Of a DNA stretch of 64,000 nucleotides, positions 58,851-64,000 are shown in pieces. The stretch is from an uncultured Clostridia bacterium (GTDB taxonomy: Bacteria; Bacillota; Clostridia; Peptostreptococcales; Anaerovoracaceae). The translations under genes were made by a program, and so were the position numbers. The stretch covers positions 380,629 through 444,628 of the forward strand of contig CAKQXD010000001.1 in the NCBI GenBank assembly GCA_934281605.1. Reading direction: 5' to 3'. The notes beneath the pieces were generated by a model that saw only the letters and a program-made list of their open reading frames with translations, did not search any database and had not been told where the DNA came from. The stretch's first letter is position 1; the number at the start of each line of letters is the position of its first letter.

Positions 58851-60077
58851 CTACCCGTTAAGCCGGTAACCTACGCCCCAGATAGTCTCGATGATCTGCG
58901 GATTTCGCGCATCCTCTTCGATCTTTTCCCGTAGACGGTTGATGTGCACCGAAACCGTCGCCGCATCGGACACATAATCATAGCCCCAGATCTTTTCAAA
59001 CAGCGTTTCTTTCGAGAACACGATGTTGGGATTCTCCGCTAGAAACCGCAGCAATTCAAATTCCCGATTAGGCAGATGCAGTTCCTTGTCGCCCTTCCAG
59101 GCCCGCCAGTTTTCCGGCTCGATGGTCAGATCAGCCACGTGAATCTTGCCGTCCTTGCTCTGCTTCGATCCGCCTTCCCGCTGGCCGATCCCGTGTGCTC
59201 CCGGTTCATATACCGAAGTAGCCGGAATCACCGAATGGACCTTCAGATTGCCGTCGGTCAGCGTTCCCGTCTTATCCAGACAAAGAACGTCTACGTGCGC
59301 CAGCGTTTCCAGCGAATAGATATTCTGTACCAGTATCTTCATCTTGGCCAGACGAATGACGCCTGCAGCCAGAGATACGGAGATCAGGAGCACCAGCCCT
59401 TTCGGGAGCATGCCCAGCAGTGCAGCCGACGAAGAAAGGATCGCCGAATCCACCAGCTCGCTTCTCATCACAAAAGCCTCCAGAAACAGCAGTATCCCCA
59501 GCGGGATGATGAGGAAGCTGGTAAACTTAGTGACCTTTTTCATGGAACCCAGAAGCTCCGATTCCGCCTGCTTGATCTTCTTGACCTCCGAAGAAAGCTT
59601 TGCAGTATAACTGTCTTCACCTGCGCGAAGAACCCGGGCATAAGCCTTTCCAGAGATAACGGAGCTGCCCGAAAGCACCCCGCTTCCCGTATCCTTTACG
59701 ATGGCGTCGCTCTCCCCTGTCAAAAGGGATTCGTTGACCTCCAGCGTACCGGAAAAGATTTCTGCATCGGCACAGATCTGGTCGCCGCTTTGCAGGATCA
59801 TGACGTCGCCCTGCTTCAGATCTTCCAGAGCCGCCGCGTGCTCCCACCCGTCTGCAAAGAGTCTGACCGAGGGACGGTTGAGCAGCGAAAGCTCTTCCAC
59901 CAGCTTCCGCGCCTTCAGTTCCTGAGCCGTTCCGATGATAATATTCAGGATAATAACACCAAGAAACAGCATATTTTTATATGCGCCGACTGCAAACAGC
60001 AGCCCCGCGATGGCAAAGTTCAGGAAATTGAACAGTGTAAATAAATTGTCGCAAATGATCCGTTTTCTGCTTTTCAT
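58851..60077 (-). CDS. Chimera of truncated P-type ATPase and OmpR-type DNA-binding domain
   Basis: About 408 residues from ATG 60077 (GGAGG nine bases upstream). Residues 1-280 are the first half of a cation P-type ATPase: two N-terminal membrane helices, actuator domain with TGES near 120, helices 3-4 with LPKGL near 225, and the phosphorylation motif DKTGTLT near 268. The nucleotide-binding domain and last six helices are missing. After a linker (SVYEPGAHGIGQREGG) residues about 312-408 form a complete OmpR/PhoB winged helix (LPNREFELLRFL, SVHINRLREKI, IIETIWGVGYRL). No frame break is seen between parts. It is either a deletion fusion or a membrane-bound regulator. Confidence 0.85.
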   Translation of the reverse strand: MKSRKRIICDNLFTLFNFLNFAIAGLLFAVGAYKNMLFLGVIILNIIIGTAQELKARKLVEELSLLNRPSVRLFADGWEHAAALEDLKQGDVMILQSGDQICADAEIFSGTLEVNESLLTGESDAIVKDTGSGVLSGSSVISGKAYARVLRAGEDSYTAKLSSEVKKIKQAESELLGSMKKVTKFTSFLIIPLGILLFLEAFVMRSELVDSAILSSSAALLGMLPKGLVLLISVSLAAGVIRLAKMKILVQNIYSLETLAHVDVLCLDKTGTLTDGNLKVHSVIPATSVYEPGAHGIGQREGGSKQSKDGKIHVADLTIEPENWRAWKGDKELHLPNREFELLRFLAENPNIVFSKETLFEKIWGYDYVSDAATVSVHINRLREKIEEDARNPQIIETIWGVGYRLNG

Positions 60078-60191
60078 TGATCTGACCTCCCTTGTTACAG
60101 GTATCACTATAAAGGGAAGTTCTAAGGATTCTGCGTATGATTTATAAACAAAGTTTAAACAAATAAATTTTATTATTTATGGTCGATCGGC

Positions 60192-62333
60192 CTACCCGAA
60201 AATCGCCCGTTTTAAACGACTGAAGAATCCTTCATCTTTCACCGGCGTCTCCTGCGCCGTTTTACGGCTCTGAGACGGTGCTGCAGCCCTTGTGATGGCT
60301 CTGTTGATCAGTTCCTGCTGACTGTCGATCCGCTCTCCGCCTTCACCGATCCCTTTTTTCTCATACAGACCATCGTAGCGCAGATTCCGCGCCTTGACAT
60401 TATCGGAAAGCATCAGCTCCAGGATTTCCAGGATCTCTTTTTTGATCTGTGGAGAATTCACAGGACATGCGACTTCCACTCTTCGATTGAGATTTCTCGT
60501 CATAAAATCCGCTGAAGAAATGTACATGCTACGATCGTCTCCCGCACCAAAGCAATAGACTCTGGAATGTTCCAGGAACCTGCCAACGATGCTGGTGATC
60601 TGAATGTTCTCCGTATAACCTTCCACATCCGGAAGCATGCAGCAGATTCCTCTGATGATCATCCGTACGCGAACACCTGCCTGAGAAGCATCTTTTAACG
60701 CATCGATGGTCTTGCGATCCGTAAGGGAATTGATCTTTACCAGTATCTCTGCAGGCTCGCCTCGCTGCGCCTTATCGATCTCACCCTGGATCAGCGCCAG
60801 GATCTTGTCTTTCATGCTGTTTGGAGCTACAAAAAGACGATCATAATGACCATTGATGTTTGCAATCGACATATTTTTAAAATACACAGCTGCATCGTTT
60901 CCGATTTCTTCATCAGCTGTCATCAGCGAAAGATCAGTGTACAGTTTCGCTGTTTTTTCGTTGTAATTACCGGTTCCCACCTGGGTGATCCGCTTGATCT
61001 TCTTCTTTTCCATCAGCGTGATCTGACACACTTTCGAGTGGACTTTGTAGTCTTCCAGCCCGTACAGCACCGTGCATCCGGCTTCTTCCAGGCTTTCCGA
61101 CCAGTTGATGTTGTTGGCCTCGTCAAACCGCGCCCGCAGCTCCATCAGCACCGTTACTTCCTTGCCGTTTTCCGCTGCCAAACGTAAATAATCTACCAAA
61201 GCCGCCTTGCTGGCCAGACGATAGATCGTGATCTTGATAGAAAGCACACGCGGGTCCAGCGCCGCCTCTTTGATCAGCTGCAAAAACGGAGTCATCTGTT
61301 CATACGGATAAGAAAGGATCCGATCCTCCTGCATCACTTTATCGATCATGCTGTCGCCAGCCTTGAACCACGGCGGCACCTGCGGCTCAAACGGCACATA
61401 CGTGACAGCCTGGCTGATCCGATCCGGAACCTTGTCTAAAAGCGGGAACACATAGGACATTTCCAGCGGCGCGCTGCTCTGAAAAACCTGTTCCTTCTTC
61501 AATTCCAGCTTGCCCCGGAGGAATTTTTCCAGTTTGTCATGGATCGGTCCGCAATGTTCCAGCCGCACCGGAGCCAGTCTGGAACGTTTTCTCAGCACCT
61601 TCTTCATATGATGACGAAAATCCTCATCTTCGTCCGGAAGGCTGTCCACGTTGACATCCGCATTCCGCGTCACGCAGATAATGCTCTTTGCATGAATCTC
61701 GCAGTTGTCGAAAACCCGTTCCGCATACTGATAAATCAGTTCCTCCAGCAAAATATACCGCATCCCGTTTCCCGGCAGGAAAATCAGCCGCTCCTGCATC
61801 GCCGGCATCGGGATGATACCATACGCCGTCTTGTCGCTGATCTTCAGCTGAAGCACGATGTAGATTGCCTTATTGACAAGATGCGGGAAAGGATGATGTG
61901 CATTTATAATCTGCGGGGACAAAACCGGGAGTACATCTGCTATGAAGTATTTTTCCGCAAAGCTTCGCTCCTCGGCCGTAAGACTCTCCATCTGCGGATG
62001 AGCGATCCCCTTTTCACACAGAAGCCCCGCAACCTCTCTGTAAATCTTATCACGCTTTTTATACAAAGGTGCTACCGCACGGAAAATCTCCGAAAGCTGC
62101 TCGGCGGCATCCATCCCCGTCTTATTATCGATCTGCGGTTTCGGCAGGAACGTCTGATCGTACAGACTCCCGACACGGATCATAAAGAATTCATCCAGAT
62201 TGCTGGTAAAAATAGAAATGAATTTCAATTTTTCAAATGCCGGAACATCTTTTTCTCTTGCCTCTTCCAGGACTCTTTCATTGAACCGAAGCCAGGAAAG
62301 CTCTCTGTTCTGCGTGTAAATCGTATTCTTCAT
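60192..62333 (-). CDS. ppk1: Polyphosphate kinase
   Basis: 713 residues. PPK1 domain order: N-terminal helical domain, head domain, and two C-terminal phospholipase-D-like domains. The phosphorylated His is in GLEDYKVHSKVC. The C-terminal 25 residues (RAAAPSQ... EGFFSRLKRAIFG) are extra. It polymerises ATP gamma-phosphate to polyphosphate. Its start overlaps the stop of ppx by four bases (ATGA), a conserved operon. Confidence 0.95.
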   Translation of the reverse strand: MKNTIYTQNRELSWLRFNERVLEEAREKDVPAFEKLKFISIFTSNLDEFFMIRVGSLYDQTFLPKPQIDNKTGMDAAEQLSEIFRAVAPLYKKRDKIYREVAGLLCEKGIAHPQMESLTAEERSFAEKYFIADVLPVLSPQIINAHHPFPHLVNKAIYIVLQLKISDKTAYGIIPMPAMQERLIFLPGNGMRYILLEELIYQYAERVFDNCEIHAKSIICVTRNADVNVDSLPDEDEDFRHHMKKVLRKRSRLAPVRLEHCGPIHDKLEKFLRGKLELKKEQVFQSSAPLEMSYVFPLLDKVPDRISQAVTYVPFEPQVPPWFKAGDSMIDKVMQEDRILSYPYEQMTPFLQLIKEAALDPRVLSIKITIYRLASKAALVDYLRLAAENGKEVTVLMELRARFDEANNINWSESLEEAGCTVLYGLEDYKVHSKVCQITLMEKKKIKRITQVGTGNYNEKTAKLYTDLSLMTADEEIGNDAAVYFKNMSIANINGHYDRLFVAPNSMKDKILALIQGEIDKAQRGEPAEILVKINSLTDRKTIDALKDASQAGVRVRMIIRGICCMLPDVEGYTENIQITSIVGRFLEHSRVYCFGAGDDRSMYISSADFMTRNLNRRVEVACPVNSPQIKKEILEILELMLSDNVKARNLRYDGLYEKKGIGEGGERIDSQQELINRAITRAAAPSQSRKTAQETPVKDEGFFSRLKRAIFG

Positions 62334-63241
62334 TTCCCCATTACCACCTTTTTATATAAATACCCCTCTCTTACACCGAAATTGCTCATGCGGATCTCTT
62401 CACAGTCGAAATAATCGCAAAGCGTGTCTAAAATGATCATCCCCGGCACCATGGTGTGCACACGATCCGGAGCAACGCGCAGGATCTTGTTTAACGTCAG
62501 CTTCTCCTCTTCCTGCAGATCCTCCAGTAATAGATGCATCTGATCCATAAGGATACGATCGTTCTCCTTCGGAAGTCCGAAACGATCATTGTTGAATTTT
62601 TTTACCGCACGGATCGTTCCACCGATCCCCACCATATCAGCAAACTGCTTCTTCTTTAAAAACTTGACTTTTTTGATTTCATTTTCGACCTTTTTTCGAA
62701 TCGCTCTCTCTTCGCTGTTTTTAGGGAACAGGCGGGATACATACGTCTTATACATGGAAAGCGAACCGAATTCCAGACTGACCGCATCGGTTATTTTGCC
62801 ATCTGCAAAGGCAACGACCTCCGTACTGCCGCCTCCTATATCCACCATGACGCCGTCTTTCAGCTTCTGTGCATGCGCTGCCCCTTCAAAATCAAGCACA
62901 GCCTCATCGTGACCGCTGATCACATCGATATCAAGCCCTGTCTCCTTTTCGATTTCCTCTACAGCTTCTTTTGTATTGGCAATATTTCGCAGCGACGCCG
63001 TCGCAAACACGAACAGCTCTTCCACCTGTGCATGCGCCGCGACCTTCTGCAAAGAATTCAGCACATCGCAGGCTTTTCGAATCCCCTTCCTGCTCAGCTC
63101 TCCATCGTTTACATACCCGATCAGTCCTGCAGTATTCTTGTTGCTGAACAGTGACTCGATCCGATTCTCCTTCAATTCGTAGATCACCAGCCGGATCGTG
63201 TTCGATCCCACATCGATCACACCATAAGTCATCTCCTGCAT
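62330..63241 (-). CDS. ppx: Exopolyphosphatase/GppA family
   Basis: 303 residues. Actin-like ATPase fold: YGVIDVGSNTIRLVIYE, DIGGGSTEVVAF and VGIGGTIRAVKKFN. It has only the two N-terminal domains, typical of short Ppx of Firmicutes. Degrades polyphosphate or pppGpp. Overlaps ppk1 by four bases. A 12-bp palindrome lies 79 bases upstream of the start. Confidence 0.92.
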   Translation of the reverse strand: MQEMTYGVIDVGSNTIRLVIYELKENRIESLFSNKNTAGLIGYVNDGELSRKGIRKACDVLNSLQKVAAHAQVEELFVFATASLRNIANTKEAVEEIEKETGLDIDVISGHDEAVLDFEGAAHAQKLKDGVMVDIGGGSTEVVAFADGKITDAVSLEFGSLSMYKTYVSRLFPKNSEERAIRKKVENEIKKVKFLKKKQFADMVGIGGTIRAVKKFNNDRFGLPKENDRILMDQMHLLLEDLQEEEKLTLNKILRVAPDRVHTMVPGMIILDTLCDYFDCEEIRMSNFGVREGYLYKKVVMGK

Positions 63242-63319
63242 CTCCTCCTGTCTCTTATCGTTCGTTTTCTTCTATCGTATTCCTCCTTATTTTAAGCGAC
63301 CAGTATCAAATACACATGT

Positions 63320-63331
63320 TTAACATGTTAA
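63320..63331. promoter_or_regulatory. Perfect 12-bp palindrome upstream of ppx
   Basis: TTAACATGTTAA lies about 80 bases before the ppx start and overlaps a possible -35 (TTAACA) on the minus strand. It could be an operator; no cognate regulator is known. Confidence 0.4.
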
Positions 63332-63777
63332 ATGTATGTAAAGTCCGAGAGTTTTTTGCTTCGCAGCTAAAAAATTCCGATCAGCTACGTTTGATCACCT
63401 TGCTTGGGGCTACGCCCAACCGATGAAAATACCCTGAACTAAAGTCACATGATGGCCTGCGGATAGTTTATTGGTAAACTCTTCCTTATGAAACAGAAAA
63501 AATACCCTGATCCTGATCGTATGCGTCTTGTATGGATAGTACGGGATTCAAAATCCTGCTAGAGTCGTTTTTTAGGGGGAGTTGATGGAGATTTTCCCGT
63601 ATGTATGACCGATAAAATAACCTGACCGACAGCCAAAACGGCATGCAGGATAATTTCACGAAACAGAAAAGCTGAGAAAGAGCAAAAACTAACATAAGAG
63701 ACCATTTGATAAGGAACCGCGATATTATTGGCTGTAAGACTACACTCCAAGTTACGCCAGCTGTCCCGTGCAGATAT
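63332..63777. other. Gene-free stretch between ppx operon and rRNA operon
   Basis: I see no credible gene here: the open frames are short and have no RBS. There is the tRNA-like palindrome GGATTCAAAATCC (63542-63556 region), a G-run and AT-rich DNA. Confidence 0.55.
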
Positions 63778-63812
63778 AAAAAAAGAAGTCCGCTTTCGCG
63801 AACTTCTTTTTT
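63778..63812. terminator. Bidirectional terminator
   Basis: AAAAAAAGAAGT (63778-63789) pairs with ACTTCTTTTTT (63802-63812), T-runs on both strands. It follows the rRNA operon terminator as a backup. Confidence 0.85.
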
Positions 63813-63886
63813 AACCAAAACGGCAACGTTCGCTCCGCTCTCTCCTACGCCTTCGGCTTCGCTGTCCCTTTTTCTACGCTAACGCT

Positions 63887-63919
63887 AAAAAAACAGCCTA
63901 CTTACATAGGCTGTTTTTT
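63887..63919 (-). terminator. Terminator of the rRNA operon
   Basis: AAAAAACAGCCTA and TAGGCTGTTTTTT (63919-63887) form a stem with a six-base loop, followed by a T-run on the minus strand, nine bases after the 5S gene. Confidence 0.9.
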
Positions 63920-63927
63920 AAGAAAAA

Positions 63928-64000
63928 CGGCAGCGTCCTACTTTCCCAGGCAGTCTCCCACCAAGTATCATCAGCGCTAAGGAGCTTAACTTCTGTGTTC
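63928..64000 (-). rRNA. rrf: 5S ribosomal RNA, partial (3' part)
   Basis: The reverse complement begins GAACACAGAAGTTAAGC and runs through GGTGGGAGACTGCC to GGACGCTGCCG, the 3' half of 5S rRNA. The gene starts beyond the right edge. It is the end of an rRNA operon transcribed on the minus strand. Confidence 0.93.

Noticed and set aside
63520..63580. tRNA-Leu-like anticodon arm (GGATTCAAAATCC)
   Set aside because: No acceptor stem, D arm or T arm can be built around it on either strand.
63486..63818. 110-codon frame upstream of the 5S gene
   Set aside because: Overlaps a terminator, no RBS, no domain.
63813..63886. Second, truncated 5S rRNA copy (AAAACGGCAACG)
   Set aside because: Only about ten bases resemble the 5S end; it looks like spacer between two terminators.

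Overview
The window looks like the chromosome of a strictly anaerobic, mid-GC Firmicute of the class Clostridia. Evidence: Gram-positive-style ribosome binding sites, lipoproteins with short lipoboxes, a sortase-type surface protein, oxygen-sensitive enzymes (glycyl radical enzyme, [FeFe]-hydrogenase, CO dehydrogenase), and almost all genes on one strand (minus). Species cannot be read from the sequence; a gut Clostridia lineage such as Anaerovoracaceae is a guess. A 5S rRNA gene is cut by the right edge and a 4Fe-4S membrane protein by the left edge.

Layout. (1) 0-4.5 kb: partial 4Fe-4S membrane protein, UvrA2-like ATPase, an aldo/keto reductase with an internal deletion, and a flavin reductase remnant. 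(2) 4.5-15.2 kb: an envelope cluster of six predicted lipoproteins around homologues of Bacillus YdjG, YdjH and YdjI (zinc ribbon, TPM domain, SPFH), plus two unknown genes. (3) 15.2-19.5 kb: signalling genes: a receiver-like protein, a NarL-type regulator, a histidine kinase and a 7TM sensor that has lost the phosphoacceptor His.

(4) 19.5-40.6 kb: the centrepiece, a single-direction choline trimethylamine-lyase microcompartment locus. A DMT-type transporter probably brings in choline; CutC (activated by CutD) cleaves it to trimethylamine and acetaldehyde; a CoA-acylating aldehyde dehydrogenase, PduL and an alcohol dehydrogenase convert acetaldehyde to acetyl-phosphate and ethanol. Shell proteins of every class (BMC-H, BMC-T, BMC-P, EutS-like, GrpU-like), PduS/PduT electron-transfer components and EutJ, EutP, EutQ and EutT-like accessory proteins are present. 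Unusual additions are a CO dehydrogenase with all metal ligands but without the catalytic Lys, an [FeFe]-hydrogenase, a second aldehyde dehydrogenase whose catalytic Cys is Ser, and a shell protein separated from an acidic DNA-binding-like tail by a +1 frame change.

(5) 41.0-46.0 kb: a second operon with a MerR/GyrI-like regulator, a second EutS-like/EutP pair, DUF4125, DUF4037 (nucleotidyltransferase-like), a TPR protein and a flavodoxin-like reductase. The microcompartment operon promoter has the 20-bp spacer and central dyad expected of a MerR-activated promoter, so this operon probably controls it.

(6) 46-64 kb: accessory and housekeeping genes: a degenerate TTCCCA...GGAA repeat family, two orphan immunity-type genes, a MATE exporter with an apparently leaderless promoter, HAD phosphatase, DUF1697, GNAT, TetR with twin operators, a decayed MATE remnant, truncated DUF554, alpha/beta hydrolase, a large surface protein, SDR, a P-type ATPase/OmpR chimera, the ppx-ppk polyphosphate operon, and the end of an rRNA operon.
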